Part shown: one piece after another, positions 57,401-62,539 of the stretch
Layout of the letters: the number at the start of each line of letters is the position of its first letter
How positions within the stretch are numbered: position 1 is the first letter of the stretch
Assembly (NCBI GenBank): GCA_013398295.1
Contig: VZSF01008796.1
Location: 1-64,000, forward strand
Direction of reading: 5' to 3'
Length of the DNA stretch: 64,000 nucleotides
Source of the DNA: Chionis minor
Taxonomy: Eukaryota > Chordata > Aves > Charadriiformes > Chionididae
Made by a program: the position numbers and the translations under genes
Notes under the pieces: model-generated
Seen by the model: only the letters and a program-made list of their open reading frames with translations
What the model was told of the DNA's origin: nothing
Database searches by the model: none

Positions 57401-60400
57401 TCCACTTAATATTAATACCTAAAAGATTTAAAACATTTTACTGATCATCTTGCACAGAGCTATTGTTAAAAGGCAGAACTATGTTTGCCCTTTCTCACAT
57501 TCAGACAAAGCTTGAGAGCCAGGAATATGAAAAGGACGGGCAGATGGCCTTTAACACGTAAAAGAGTATGATGGGACAATAGATATGTTTGAGTAGTGCT
57601 CATTGTCAAAAAACAATAAGCCTAATCCTGCAGAATGTTCAGCAGCCTAAGGAGCCATTCAACCAACAGGATTTGAAGATCATTAACAACTGGTAGGATA
57701 AGAAAGCAGTAAATATGAACCAATTGCAAAAGGTTCATATTTGCATTTGAGATAGTATTTTAGATCTGTGATGTTAGATACTATAAATTTCCCTCTATGA
57801 GAGAGTCCCAAGTTATCAGAGCTATCTTGGACTCAAAAAACCCGCAAGGTTAATTTTCATTCCTTTAAAACCATGTACCACTTGTCTACCAGTCAGCTGC
57901 TGAAATGCACCTCCAAAGAGCTTCTCTTTATATATATACTCCTACACAAACTGGTACTGATCCATTGAAACAATTTACAGTGTTTCACTGACCTCATATT
58001 TTCAAGTCAGTACACAAGTAAGCATATGGTTAATAATATTCAGTAGCACAAACCCAGCTTAACAGTCCTGCTCACCTCCTACTAAAAGCGTCCTGCCTGT
58101 GGAGCAAGTAGAAAAAATCTGGACCAATGAAACTGTTTATAATATACACAATAAAATTCATTGGTTTGTCAAAAATAGGATCTGTCTACATAAATTTCAG
58201 CACTATATAATTCTATTTTGTCTATTGGCTCTGCATATGTATACCTATACAAATATACATTCTGTAAAGCTCCTTGTGTCAGAGAGGCCATCAAAACCAA
58301 AGCAAACCCTACTCTGAAGACTTAATGGACAAGATAGTGTCAGGTGTCTCAGTGTTATCTTGTTATAGAGTTCTGGAACAGCAAATCATCAGAAAGTCCT
58401 CACTGTCCAGTCCTTGGAGGTAAATGTTAGGAGTGTGATGACAAAATTGGAGGGGAAATCCGCAAAGTTGCTCAACCATTATTAGCATCCTTAAGAAATC
58501 CCCAGCCATGGCCTTTTTAACTCATATACTGGTGGGAGACAGGAATAGGTAGAATAACCTCTACGTGTTCCATTTGTACATGCTCATGCATACTTCAGGA
58601 GTTAACAATGTTAACCTTACCAAATGACACAGAGAGAGATATCTGGTAGAGTATTGAGTTGGGTTTTAAGTGTTTTTTGGAATCATTGTAGGAACATCTA
58701 AAAGCATTAGTTAAGGTATGTCTGTTCTGCCAGGCAGGCACGATACAAACTGTGAACAAAATACTATTTGAATGTAAATGGCACAATTGTTTTCAAATGA
58801 ATGTTGTACTTTACTTGTAACTGGTGAGTGAATTTTTTATGTTTGTTGATGTTATATATACAACATATACAACATATATATACAACAGAGTTTTTCTACT
58901 GTAATAAAGGGGGTTACAGACATCCTTGTGTGTATAGAGATTTTAAAGAAGTAAAAACACATGATATTTCAATGCATTGTACTGCAATATGATGGAGCAA
59001 ACATAATAGATAGTGTCTCTGAATTAAATTCTCTGTTAATGTGAAAAGGCGGTGTCTGTTAGATCCTTAACAGAAAATACATTAATTTTGAATTTTTACA
59101 TTTCTGAGTTGTTTATATTCTTTGCTAATGGGCAGGTTTCTGCTTACCTACATACAAAAGCTTCATCAGTGGGAACTGCAAGAGACTGTACAGTAATTAC
59201 CGGTGAAATTGCTGGCTGCTGATTTATTTTTTTCTCTGAAATACTGAAAAATTGTAGGCAACAGCATGACACTTGCAATGAAATAATACTAGGATGGGGA
59301 AAAAATGTAAGCAAAGACTCCATTTGAATAATATTGATTGCAACGAAAATCCACAATGAATGATAAAATTGAGTTAAGCGAATGTCCAGTGTTTTATAGT
59401 TAAAGCACTATATTAATCTTGTGCACAGCAGATTATGGGAGATGGACTGGCTGTTAAAAAATAGAATGGGCTTTGGGAAATGGAGGAGAAATAGAAACGT
59501 TATAAGCAGAAGCCAGCCATAGCTACAGTATTCATTCCTGGAAGTCCAGGTATCTTAGGTTTCAAAAGCCTGATGTGAAGGTGACCAAGATATTTATTAA
59601 ATGCTTCTGTGACAATGGAAAATACAGAAATACTCTCCAAGTGGCTAAAGGTGAAAGTGAGAAAATATCTGATGGCAAGCTTAAAAAACTTGGTGTTTCT
59701 CAACTTAGTGTCACAGACCCAGATTTCTCTCAGCGGTGCCTAGTGACAGGACAAGAGACAAACTGAAATACAGGAAATTACACTTAAACATAAGAAAAAA
59801 GCTTTTCACTGAGCAGATGATCTAACATCCTTGGTATAGAAGCAGAAAGAAACACACTTGGAACAGATTGCCAGGAGAGGTTTTCGAGTGTCCATTTTTG
59901 GATGTACTCAAAATCATTAGACAGGGATCTGAGCTGACCCTGCTTTGAGCAGTGTGTTAAATTAGACCATCTCCAGAGGTACCTTCCAACATCAACCATT
60001 CAGTAATTTTGTCTAAGAGTAGATGTGCTCAAAGATAATAAGAACGGGTCTTGGGATGGCAAAGGAGAAGTATGACTATGAAACTTGGAATGGTGCCTTG
60101 CCATTTTTCACAGAATCACAGAATCACAGAATCACTGAGGTTTTTAGAAACCTCAGGAATTACCTTTAGTTACATTAAACTGCTTGAGCAAGAAATATTT
60201 GCAAGTTTAAAAAGACAAATGGCACCCTTGGGAAGAGGAGGGAGAAAGGACAGTATGGGGCTCTTACAGTGGAAGAGAAAAGCTTTATTCCTAGGCTGGC
60301 AAGAAGGCACATTTGTTTGATGAACTTTCAAATTAATGTAATTAAGTATGTGACCAGAAAAGCAACTGATGCACGACTGTATCTATTCCTCGTTCAATAA

Positions 60401-62539
60401 ATGCTCTCTTTAGTGTCAAGTGTATATGTTTTGGGAGGTTTTGGGAAGCCGCAGTCACTCTTACTCTATTTGTGCAGAGTAAAAGTGTCCAGTGGATATG
60501 ATAGCCTGGCAAAGTCTTTTTAGGAACAGACTTTTTGATCTTGTTAATCTTGCTCACATTTTTAAATTTACATATATTTCTGTGAGTAATATTTAAAAAA
60601 TCTTTCTGAAGCATAATATTCTTCTTCAGTTCACAGAAATCTTTTTGTTGACTTCAGTGGACTTTTGTCTGGATCCTTGGGCCAAACAAAAACTGGGAAT
60701 ATGCTTCTTAAGAACCAAGGGGGAACAGCTGCATATTAGAAATGGCTCCAAAATAGCCAACTTTTTATTATTATTATTATTATTATTTATATGGATATTT
60801 TTTCCTTAAATTTATAGCCTTTCTTTGGGTAGCCTTTTAAATAAATATCTATAGTATTCCTGTGTTAGATCCATAAAGCTTTTGAGAATCATACATTGAT
60901 TCCTCAATAATACCTTAGCAGTACTTTGCTGGCATAGCACACTATTAACATCTTCAGGAATGTAAGTCCTGCAATACAGTGGTATCCTCAACTTTGTGGT
61001 ATAAATTATGCTTAACTACTGTATTTTTTTTCCTCAGTTTGCAATTGGGTACCTTTCAATTCTACTTAATAATGTATTACATAGAGAAGAGAAGAGTCAT
61101 ACTTACAAAGCTGTGATTTTGATATTCATTCCCTGTTTACTATCTTCTGTTTCCTTCCCTAACATGTATAAATATATTAAGGTCATTAACTAATAGAAGG
61201 GCACAGAAATATTAAGCTCTTAGCACAAACATCAAACACATATAAATGTTGAGACCAGTCTGTGTTTCCCAGCAGAGTTTTTTTTTCCTCTAATTTGAAA
61301 AAGAGGTGTGAGACCTCTAGTGGAAATAAATAAGTAAATAGGTGGTAGGATTATTAGGATGCATACAGATTATTTGCCAGAAAAAAAATTGTGCATACTT
61401 GCAAAATAGCTCTAAATCCTTGTACAATAGGGAAATGCCAAACAGAGGTACAAGGCAGAAAATCATAGATTTCTCCATTAAAGAAATCGTAACACAGGCC
61501 AAGAACAAAAACATCCACTCAAATCAAATACTTTTTATATGGCTTTATGAAGAAAAATAATTATCCATACTCAGATGAAGAGTTCTACTAGTCATTGGCT
61601 TAAAGCCAGTTACTTACTTTTAGAGTTGTTTGTAACAAAGTCCTTAAGTCTTGTTTATCTTCAGTATCATCCTTGAAATGATTAATCTACTCATAGACAT
61701 TATAGCCAGGTATTTCTGTGAAAGGAACAGCTATTCCAGCACCAATCAATCACCAGCACTTGGTTCTTCACAATTTCCCTAGCCTATGTGGAAGACATGA
61801 ATGATGGGTTTGGGATAAAGAGCCTGATAATTGGTGATTTTGAAGACTTCTCTGTTTTCTTCCCAAAGGAGATCATACATCTCTCAACTCACAGTTGTAA
61901 GGAACTCTCCTAAAACAGGGATTTGCTACTAGGTCTTTGGTTGATCCTTCTGTTAAAATGTTTTTTTTATTACACTCATAAAGATTCCTACTGTTTGCCT
62001 TCATGAGAAAGAAATGTAATTATCCTGTTGCAAGTCTCGGCGCTGTCTAGAAGAAAGTGTAGGTCAGATGCTCACCCCCAGTTTTTTGGTGCAGTAAAAG
62101 TAGACTATATAGTTCATTTTTAAGGCTATTAAAAAACATACTTTGTTTTACATCTCAAAGCTTCCAGTTACACCATTGTTCTAGCAATAGTACCAACTTT
62201 CATTTCCTGCTATTTCAGCTTTCTTTGGAGCATTTGTATTTTCTCTTTTTCTTGAGTGTGCTTGGTTTGTTGTACTTATCATGTTGATGTCTGTTACTGC
62301 ACTGGTGATGTATATATAGGTGATCTATCTATATTTTTATGTTGATCAAATAATCATTGAAAGTGTTCTTGGGACTGCTGGAACTTTGCTGGTTCTGAAT
62401 TACCTTACCTTCACAACAAGACTGTTCTCCTTTAAAGCAGGTGGGAGTAATTGCAGCCCAGGTCAGTGGTAAGCCGTGATGGTAAATCCATCCAGACTCT
62501 AAAATTTTGCCTCTGAGTTCCCAAGACTTGTTCATAGTC
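6387..62539 (-). CDS. Large multi-exon protein-coding gene, product not recognised, 5' end outside window (possibly two genes)
   Basis: This entry groups the exons listed separately. Seen: about 39 short open segments on the minus strand, each bounded by AG upstream and GT downstream, most with pyrimidine-rich acceptors and donors such as GTAAGT or GTGAGC. Long runs of them keep codon phase across introns. The summed coding length is roughly 1,100 codons, rich in helix-forming leucine/lysine/glutamate segments; the last exons read as strand-rich. No signal peptide or obvious membrane span was noticed. Inference: one large cytosolic protein, or two genes split at the CpG island near 53 kb. Phase breaks remain at 60,557/59,243, 58,075/55,414, 55,193/52,778, 50,005/47,397, 47,366/47,009, 45,399/44,637 (depends on frame chosen at 45.4 kb), 44,583/44,094, 36,492/34,744, 28,182/26,828, 22,274/18,116, 17,819/7,736, 7,029/6,784 and 6,707/6,593, so exons are missing or misplaced there. 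A large ciliary protein such as CFAP54 was considered only as a guess. Confidence 0.75.
6512..6593 (-). CDS. Probable coding exon, 27 codons
   Basis: Acceptor CTCTTTGTTTATTTCAG and donor GGACTT|GTAAGT are both strong. One base enters, then [20 protein letters not shown] and KEPRNGL, leaving on a boundary. The phase does not match 6.7 kb. It feeds the putative terminal exon after an intron of about 107 bp. Confidence 0.6.
6708..6784 (-). CDS. Probable coding exon, 25 codons, strand-rich
   Basis: Donor AACTGT|GTAAGT is strong; the acceptor (TTAATTTGAG) is weak. Two bases enter, then [20 protein letters not shown] and LYLNC, leaving on a boundary. The composition looks like beta strands of the same C-terminal domain as 7.05 kb, but the phases of the two exons disagree, so the acceptor is probably wrong or an exon is missing. 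Confidence 0.6.
7030..7089 (-). CDS. Coding exon, 20 codons, strand-rich
   Basis: Donor GACCAG|GTGAAT is good; acceptor GATGTTATCAG is fair. Frame zero in and out: [20 protein letters not shown]. The alternating hydrophobic pattern and SSRGE turn suggest a beta hairpin. It directly follows 7.5 kb in phase. Confidence 0.65.
7530..7736 (-). CDS. Coding exon, 69 codons
   Basis: Acceptor CTTATTGGATTTATTCAG, donor TTTAGC|GTAAGT. Frame zero in and out: [20 protein letters not shown], a cysteine-rich middle ([20 protein letters not shown]) and [20 protein letters not shown]. One of the longest exons, with a charged and balanced composition. It follows a 10-kb intron; some small exons may be missed in that interval. 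Confidence 0.85.
8010..8290 (-). repeat. Possible ancient tRNA-derived SINE
   Basis: On the minus strand TAGCTCAGTGGTTATAGTAC resembles the A box of a tRNA-like SINE head, followed about 30 bases later by a degraded B-box-like CTGTTCATCTC. Further on, CTGGGATCTGAATGTGGCTC resembles a second SINE segment. No poly(A) tail or target duplication is evident, and the family cannot be named. Confidence 0.3.
14926..15361 (-). mobile_element. CR1 LINE fragment, 3' portion
   Basis: Sequence complementary to the CR1 3' region: starting near CACAGAATTG and GGAGTTGAAAGGGACCTT, then text encoding on the minus strand the end of ORF2 ([25 protein letters not shown]). It is 5'-truncated as usual. It lies in the large intron between exons at 17.8 and 7.7 kb, in the same orientation as the gene. 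Confidence 0.9.
17820..17840 (-). CDS. Possible microexon, 21 bp
   Basis: Donor CTACT|GTAAGT is strong; acceptor ATACTTTAATTTAG. One base enters, then FDPNLL, two bases leave, in phase with 18.1 kb. A longer version using an acceptor at 17,861-17,862 (top 17,860) is also open and in phase, reading [13 protein letters not shown]. Confidence 0.4.
18055..18116 (-). CDS. Coding exon, 20 codons
   Basis: Donor AAGGA|GTAAGT is near perfect; acceptor TTAATTATGTTTTAG is good. Frame zero reads [20 protein letters not shown], two bases leave. Aromatic and basic residues alternate as in an amphipathic helix. Confidence 0.85.
20530..21437 (-). mobile_element. CR1 LINE fragment, 3' end and UTR portion
   Basis: From TCATAGAGTGGTTTAGG rightwards it matches the complement of the CR1 3' end, and on the minus strand it encodes decayed ORF2 C-terminal text ([17 protein letters not shown] and similar) with several stops. 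The match to the usual CR1 order stops abruptly at about 21,437, after GGGTGCACTCAAATCAC. It lies in the intron between 22.3 and 18.1 kb. Confidence 0.9.
21438..21800 (-). mobile_element. CR1 LINE endonuclease-domain fragment
   Basis: On the minus strand the stretch around 21,660-21,700 reads [12 protein letters not shown], the hallmark of the CR1 ORF2 endonuclease domain, with flanking text for the same domain. It directly abuts the 3'-end fragment, so the reverse-transcriptase region is absent. Frames are broken. Confidence 0.8.
22275..22357 (-). CDS. Coding exon, 27 codons
   Basis: Acceptor TTCTTTTTTCCATTTCCTTTAG is excellent; donor CATCAG|GTATGA is good. Frame zero reads [20 protein letters not shown] then KFEELDI, two bases leave. 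Only this frame is open. A helix with regular hydrophobic spacing continues from the previous exon. The next exon found is out of phase, so one is missing between 22.27 and 18.12 kb. Confidence 0.9.
22609..22665 (-). CDS. Coding exon, 19 codons
   Basis: The acceptor ACTGCTTTCTCTACCCAG is excellent; donor AAACAG|GTAGAA is good. Frame zero in and out: [19 protein letters not shown], an amphipathic helix. In phase with 22.3 kb across an intron of about 250 bp. Confidence 0.85.
22840..22866 (-). CDS. Possible small coding exon, 9 codons
   Basis: Donor GGCAAG|GTGTGT is good, but the acceptor (TTGAAAGAG) is poor. Frame zero reads FDLNIFSGK and links 23.3 kb to 22.65 kb in phase. The true acceptor may be a few bases away, because the reading continues upstream as TLKE before a stop. 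Confidence 0.4.
23285..23309 (-). CDS. Small coding exon, 8 codons
   Basis: Acceptor CATGAGTTTTGTCTTCAG, donor CTCAAG|GTAGTA. One base enters, then PLLVATLK, leaving on a boundary. Phase agrees with both neighbours, but its short length limits confidence. Confidence 0.5.
24189..24242 (-). CDS. Coding exon, 17 codons
   Basis: Acceptor TTGAACTTTGT GTAG, donor CAAAG|GTAGCG. One base enters, then [17 protein letters not shown], two bases leave. In phase with 26.8 kb and 23.3 kb. It looks like the start of a coiled or helical segment. Confidence 0.65.
26781..26828 (-). CDS. Probable coding exon, 15 codons
   Basis: Donor GCGCT|GTAAGG is good; the acceptor TGCACCTGTGGATAG is fair. One base enters, then [15 protein letters not shown], two bases leave, in phase with 24.2 kb. 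A second strong donor (GGAAG|GTGAGT) lies 31 bases downstream; extending to it meets a stop in this frame. Confidence 0.55.
28183..28221 (-). CDS. Coding exon, 12 codons
   Basis: Acceptor GACACTGTGCAG, donor AACTTAG|GTAATA. Two bases enter, then [12 protein letters not shown], one base leaves. Another open frame ([12 protein letters not shown]) breaks phase with 29.4 kb. The following exon found is out of phase, so one exon is missing between 28.18 and 26.83 kb. Confidence 0.65.
   Translation of the reverse strand, partial: TLHLEQRSATST
29362..29440 (-). CDS. Coding exon, 26 codons
   Basis: Donor GCTGATG|GTGAGT is near perfect; the acceptor ends CCTAGCTCAG. Frame zero reads [20 protein letters not shown] then YLKPAD, leaving one base. 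A hydrophobic helix is followed by a turn. It is in phase with 29.6 kb and 28.2 kb. Confidence 0.85.
29586..29614 (-). CDS. Small coding exon, 9 codons
   Basis: Acceptor CTAACTTATCTGCTTAG, donor GCCCTT|GTAAGT. Two bases enter, then YHSYSSTAL, leaving on a boundary and joining 29.4 kb in phase. The intron between them is only about 145 bp. Confidence 0.7.
30390..30418 (-). CDS. Small coding exon, 9 codons
   Basis: Acceptor TTTCTTTCTTACTGAAATCTAAAG, donor AATGG|GTAAGA (strong). One base enters, then LFLHFFSIM, one base leaves. A second open frame reads SVPPLLFYN but breaks phase with 29.6 kb, so the first was chosen. Confidence 0.55.
30419..34710. other. Intron
   Basis: AT-rich, with one CR1 remnant at 34.34 kb and a possible microexon at 34,265-34,288 (listed under rejected items). 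Nothing else recognised. Confidence 0.5.
34336..34389 (+). mobile_element. CR1 3'-end remnant
   Basis: GTTGGACTTGATGATCTTAA followed by GTCTTTTCCAACCCAAATGATTCTATGA is the terminal part of a CR1 element with a single tail unit. It lies in an intron, opposite in orientation to the gene. Confidence 0.85.
34711..34744 (-). CDS. Probable coding exon, lysine/glutamate linker
   Basis: Donor AAAAG|GTAGAT; the acceptor GGTCCTGGAG is weak. Two bases enter, then [10 protein letters not shown], two bases leave. Upstream in the same frame it would continue as DGPGG before a stop, so the acceptor may be misplaced. The charged composition suggests a flexible linker. It is in phase with 30.4 kb. Confidence 0.55.
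35415..35441 (+). other. G-rich tract, potential G-quadruplex
   Basis: Five closely spaced G runs (six, three, two, five, two-three) with loops of one to four bases meet the usual G-quadruplex pattern. It lies on the strand opposite the gene, inside an intron. Confidence 0.5.
36493..36560 (-). CDS. Coding exon, 22 codons
   Basis: Acceptor TTCGTTGCAATTCTTAG, donor GAAAG|GTTAGC. Frame zero reads [20 protein letters not shown] then VE, leaving two bases. A glycine/proline linker seems to lead into a new helix. It ends the best in-phase run; the next exon found (34.7 kb) needs a different phase. Confidence 0.85.
36960..37003 (-). CDS. Probable coding exon, 14 codons
   Basis: Acceptor AGTCTTAACTTCAG, donor GCTGG|GTGTGA (fair). 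Two bases enter, then [14 protein letters not shown], leaving on a boundary. Phase agrees with both neighbours. Another frame stays open for over 65 codons across this region, so coding here should be tested. Confidence 0.55.
37846..37964 (-). CDS. Coding exon, 39 codons
   Basis: Acceptor TTGTACTCAATTCATCAG, donor TTAGAG|GTATTT. One base enters, then [20 protein letters not shown] and [19 protein letters not shown], leaving one base. The balanced, soluble composition is typical of real coding sequence. A shifted frame is open until two stops just before the donor and was rejected. It is in phase on both sides. Confidence 0.9.
39472..39497 (-). CDS. Small coding exon, 8 codons
   Basis: Acceptor TATATGTGCAGTGCAG, donor CTATAAG|GTAAAA. 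Frame zero reads DNNPECSI with two bases left, matching the single base entering 37.96 kb. Two earlier acceptors in the same frame would add residues (ICAVQ), so the left limit is uncertain. Confidence 0.6.
41606..41671 (-). CDS. Coding exon, 22 codons
   Basis: Donor GCAACAG|GTAAGG is close to perfect; the acceptor ends ACAGCTTAG. Frame zero in and out: [20 protein letters not shown] plus QQ. An in-frame stop sits just before the acceptor, fixing the start. It is in phase with 42.2 kb and, if 40.2 kb is skipped, with 39.5 kb. Confidence 0.9.
42202..42241 (-). CDS. Coding exon, 13 codons
   Basis: Acceptor CTGCTAGTTTTTTACAG is excellent; donor TTATTG|GTAAAT is good. One base enters, then [13 protein letters not shown], ending on a codon boundary. 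It is exactly the length needed to link 42.8 kb and 41.6 kb, which strongly supports the whole run. Confidence 0.9.
42807..42893 (-). CDS. Coding exon, 28 codons
   Basis: Acceptor GCTCATTATCTTTTAG and donor ACATGG|GTAAGA are near consensus. One base enters, then [20 protein letters not shown] and LVHALMKH, leaving two bases. It is in phase with both neighbours and cysteine-rich at its start. Confidence 0.9.
43353..43460 (-). CDS. Coding exon, 35 codons, helical
   Basis: Acceptor TTGTTTCTCACAG, donor GAAAG|GTGTCT. One base enters, then [20 protein letters not shown] and [15 protein letters not shown], leaving two bases. Two amphipathic helices with an NNP break look like a helix-turn-helix unit of a solenoid. 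It is in phase with both neighbours, so confidence is high although no family is recognised. Confidence 0.9.
44033..44094 (-). CDS. Coding exon, 20 codons
   Basis: Acceptor AGCTGTGCTGTTTCAG, donor GTGACAG|GTAAAG. Frame zero reads [20 protein letters not shown] and leaves two bases, which join the single base of the next exon to give arginine. It starts the best-supported in-phase run of the gene. Confidence 0.8.
44584..44637 (-). CDS. Coding exon, 17 codons
   Basis: Donor AGGAGAG|GTAAAA is strong; the acceptor CTCTATCAAG is modest. Two bases enter, then [17 protein letters not shown], one base leaves. An earlier acceptor (TACATGAG) would add four residues. The pattern is clearly helical. The next exon found enters on a codon boundary, so a small exon between 44.58 and 44.10 kb is missing. 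Confidence 0.7.
45400..45442 (-). CDS. Small exon, frame uncertain
   Basis: Acceptor TTATGCTGTATTTTTATAG is near perfect; donor GTCAG|GTGCCC is fair. Two frames are open: [14 protein letters not shown] (enters on a boundary, leaves one base, fits the exon at 44.6 kb) or [14 protein letters not shown] (one base in, fits the exon at 46.7 kb). Confidence 0.5.
46711..47009 (-). CDS. Long candidate exon, 99 codons
   Basis: Acceptor CTGGCCTTTTTATTTTTCAG is excellent; the proposed donor TTAGG|GTGACA is moderate. The frame reads [37 protein letters not shown], then a leucine/serine/histidine-rich helical stretch with [20 protein letters not shown]. It may be shorter than drawn, because the second half is less convincing and an upstream acceptor at 47,08x opens other frames. 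It resembles paired antiparallel helices of a repeat solenoid. Confidence 0.5.
47367..47397 (-). CDS. Possible small coding exon, 9 codons
   Basis: Donor ATCTTAG|GTAAAT is good; the acceptor ends ACTCTAG. Two bases enter, then DINHGVLNL, leaving two. Only this frame is open. It is not in phase with the exon assigned at 46.7-47.0 kb. Confidence 0.45.
48092..48188 (-). CDS. Candidate alternative terminal exon with stop codon
   Basis: Acceptor TTATGGTTCATTTCAG is good. One base enters, then [20 protein letters not shown] and [11 protein letters not shown], then TAA. No plausible donor precedes the stop. AATAAA motifs on the minus strand lie just downstream (plus 47,934-47,939 and 47,911-47,916). 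It could end a short isoform, end a separate upstream gene, or be chance. Confidence 0.3.
49803..49830. repeat. Short tandem repeat of ATTCTAAG
   Basis: Three to four imperfect copies of GATTCTAA(A/G). The unit resembles a CR1 tail repeat but no CR1 body is next to it. Confidence 0.6.
50006..50072 (-). CDS. Probable coding exon, 21 codons
   Basis: Acceptor CATTCCTAATGATGTAG, donor GACAG|GTTTTT (weak). Two bases enter, then [21 protein letters not shown], leaving two. The charged composition looks coding, but the donor is poor and the next exon in phase was not found. Confidence 0.45.
50376..50400 (-). CDS. Small coding exon, 8 codons
   Basis: The acceptor TTTTTTGAGTTTTCAG is very good; the donor AGATGG|GTACTT is moderate. 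Frame zero reads IPRLQKQM and leaves one base, matching the two bases required by the exon at 50.05 kb. Confidence 0.5.
51106..51186 (-). CDS. Coding exon, 27 codons
   Basis: Acceptor ACTCTTTTACTGCAG and donor GCTACAG|GTAAGG are near perfect. Frame zero reads [20 protein letters not shown] then AACRQLQ. The frame shifted by one is also open, so the same two-frame uncertainty as at 52.75 kb applies. Frame zero is preferred because it continues in phase through the next two exons. Confidence 0.65.
52743..52778 (-). CDS. Coding exon, 12 codons
   Basis: Acceptor TTGTACTGCTTGTCTGGCCAG and donor GCTCAG|GTAAGT are both strong. In frame zero it reads [12 protein letters not shown] and joins in phase to 51,186-51,106. 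A second frame, entering with one base, is also open and would join the ATG exon at 52.9 kb, so the reading frame here is not settled. Confidence 0.55.
52841..52908 (-). CDS. Possible first coding exon downstream of CpG island
   Basis: Acceptor TATTCCCCTGTCCCCAAG is followed at once by an ATG with purine at -3 (AAGATGT), then [20 protein letters not shown], then donor GCTGAG|GTGAGG with two bases left. Only this frame is open. It could start a separate gene or an internal-promoter isoform. It does not share phase with the preferred frame of the next exon (52,778-52,743), so it may instead be non-coding or spurious. Confidence 0.3.
52967..53150. promoter_or_regulatory. CpG-rich island, candidate minus-strand promoter
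   Basis: About 17 CpG dinucleotides in some 165 bases, including GCGCCG and CCGCGG clusters and a CACGTG E-box, in an otherwise CpG-poor AT-rich window. On the minus strand a strong donor, GCAGCCGCAG|GTGAGG, lies at 53,091/53,090, as for a non-coding first exon starting near 53.1-53.3 kb. Because likely exons exist on both sides, it is either an internal promoter or the start of a second minus-strand gene. A short ATGGCGGCTG frame on the plus strand (53,006) stops after 15 codons. Confidence 0.45.
54045..54410 (+). mobile_element. LTR-like interspersed repeat fragment
   Basis: The text (GCAAGGTTTTGATAGC, GAAGCTGCTAGAAGCTTCCC, GAATGAGAATATATGA, then a GGAGGGGGAGGAGGTGC block) matches by memory a common bird repeat with a TATA-like GTATTTAAGA at about 54,226. 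The ends are not defined and no target duplication was found. Open frames on both strands here are by-products of the repeat. Confidence 0.5.
55194..55414 (-). CDS. Coding exon, 73 codons
   Basis: One of the longest exons in the window. Acceptor TTTTTTTCCCC...TTTCAAG, donor AAAATTG|GTAGAG. It enters on a codon boundary with [20 protein letters not shown], continues with [20 protein letters not shown] and ends near [13 protein letters not shown] with two bases left over. The pattern is helical with conserved-looking leucines. In the same frame a stop follows directly after the donor, as expected for intron. It lies upstream of the CpG island at 53 kb, so if it belongs to the same gene that island is internal. 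Confidence 0.85.
55415..58075. other. Intron or spacer, no exon supported
   Basis: Phase demands at least one exon here if 58.09 kb and 55.3 kb belong together. Plus-strand open frames of 60-95 codons (for example 55,546-55,833) lack splice or homology support. Confidence 0.4.
58076..58096 (-). CDS. Microexon, 21 bp
   Basis: The acceptor TTCTACTTGCTCCACAG is excellent and the donor TAGGAG|GTGAGC is strong, so splicing signals are better than the short coding content. With the one base carried from 58.62 kb it reads GRTLLVG and leaves one base. Its length is a multiple of three, so it could be skipped without frame loss. Confidence 0.6.
58621..58697 (-). CDS. Coding exon, 25 codons
   Basis: Acceptor AACTAATGCTTTTAG, donor TCATTTG|GTAAGG. 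One base enters, then [20 protein letters not shown] and LSVSF, leaving one base. It is in phase with both neighbours (59.2 kb and 58.09 kb). The alternating polar and hydrophobic pattern suggests beta strands. Confidence 0.85.
58853..58887. repeat. TATACAACA tandem repeat
   Basis: Repeated ATATACAACAT units, three to four copies with small changes. Confidence 0.7.
59148..59243 (-). CDS. Coding exon, 31 codons
   Basis: The acceptor CTACAATTTTTCAG and donor TGTAG|GTAAGC are near consensus. One base enters, then [20 protein letters not shown] and [11 protein letters not shown], leaving two bases. It joins in phase to 58,697-58,621. The segment is proline- and valine-rich and may be a linker leading into a strand-rich domain. 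Confidence 0.85.
59740..60004 (+). mobile_element. Diverged CR1 3' fragment
   Basis: Old CR1 text is visible: GTGACAGGACAAGAGACAAAC, GAACAGATTGCCAGGAGAGG, GACCCTGCTTTGAGC and AGACCATCTCCAGAGG then CCTTCCAACATCAACCATTC. Many substitutions and gaps show it is ancient. It sits in the intron between 60.6 and 59.2 kb. Confidence 0.85.
60108..60150 (-). mobile_element. Short CR1 tail remnant
   Basis: Three copies of TCACAGAA in tandem followed by TCACTGAGGTTTTTAGAAAC are the complement of a CR1 tail and the first bases of its 3' UTR. Little else of the element is recognisable. Confidence 0.7.
60558..60605 (-). CDS. Probable small coding exon, 16 codons
   Basis: Acceptor ATTATGCTTCAG, donor AAAAAT|GTGAGC. 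Frame zero in and out: [16 protein letters not shown]. It is in phase with the exon at 61.65 kb but not with the next one found at 59.2 kb, which needs a two-base carry-over, so an exon is missing between them or this one is not used. Confidence 0.5.
60766..60788. repeat. (ATT)n microsatellite
   Basis: About seven TTA/ATT units in a row, in an intron. Confidence 0.9.
61618..61686 (-). CDS. Coding exon, 23 codons, acidic and polar
   Basis: Donor CTAAAA|GTAAGTA is strong. The open frame enters and leaves on codon boundaries and reads [19 protein letters not shown] and on. An alternative acceptor 15 bases downstream (ending TTTCAAG) would remove the first five residues without changing frame. 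The composition is typical of a solvent-exposed helix. Confidence 0.75.
62076..62104 (-). CDS. Small coding exon, 9 codons
   Basis: AG acceptor after CTATAT, donor CTGGGG|GTGAGC. Two bases enter, then YFYCTKKLG, leaving on a codon boundary. It fits exactly between the exons at 62.4 kb and 61.65 kb, which is the main support because the acceptor is short of pyrimidines. Confidence 0.6.
62409..62539 (-). CDS. Coding exon, 43 codons
   Basis: Acceptor AAATTTCAG and donor GAAG|GTAAGG are both good. One base enters, then 43 open codons including [20 protein letters not shown] and [20 protein letters not shown], then one base leaves. This is the most upstream exon found in the window and begins inside a codon, so more of the gene lies to the right. 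It joins in phase to 62,104-62,076. The residues match no family I recognise. Confidence 0.8.
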
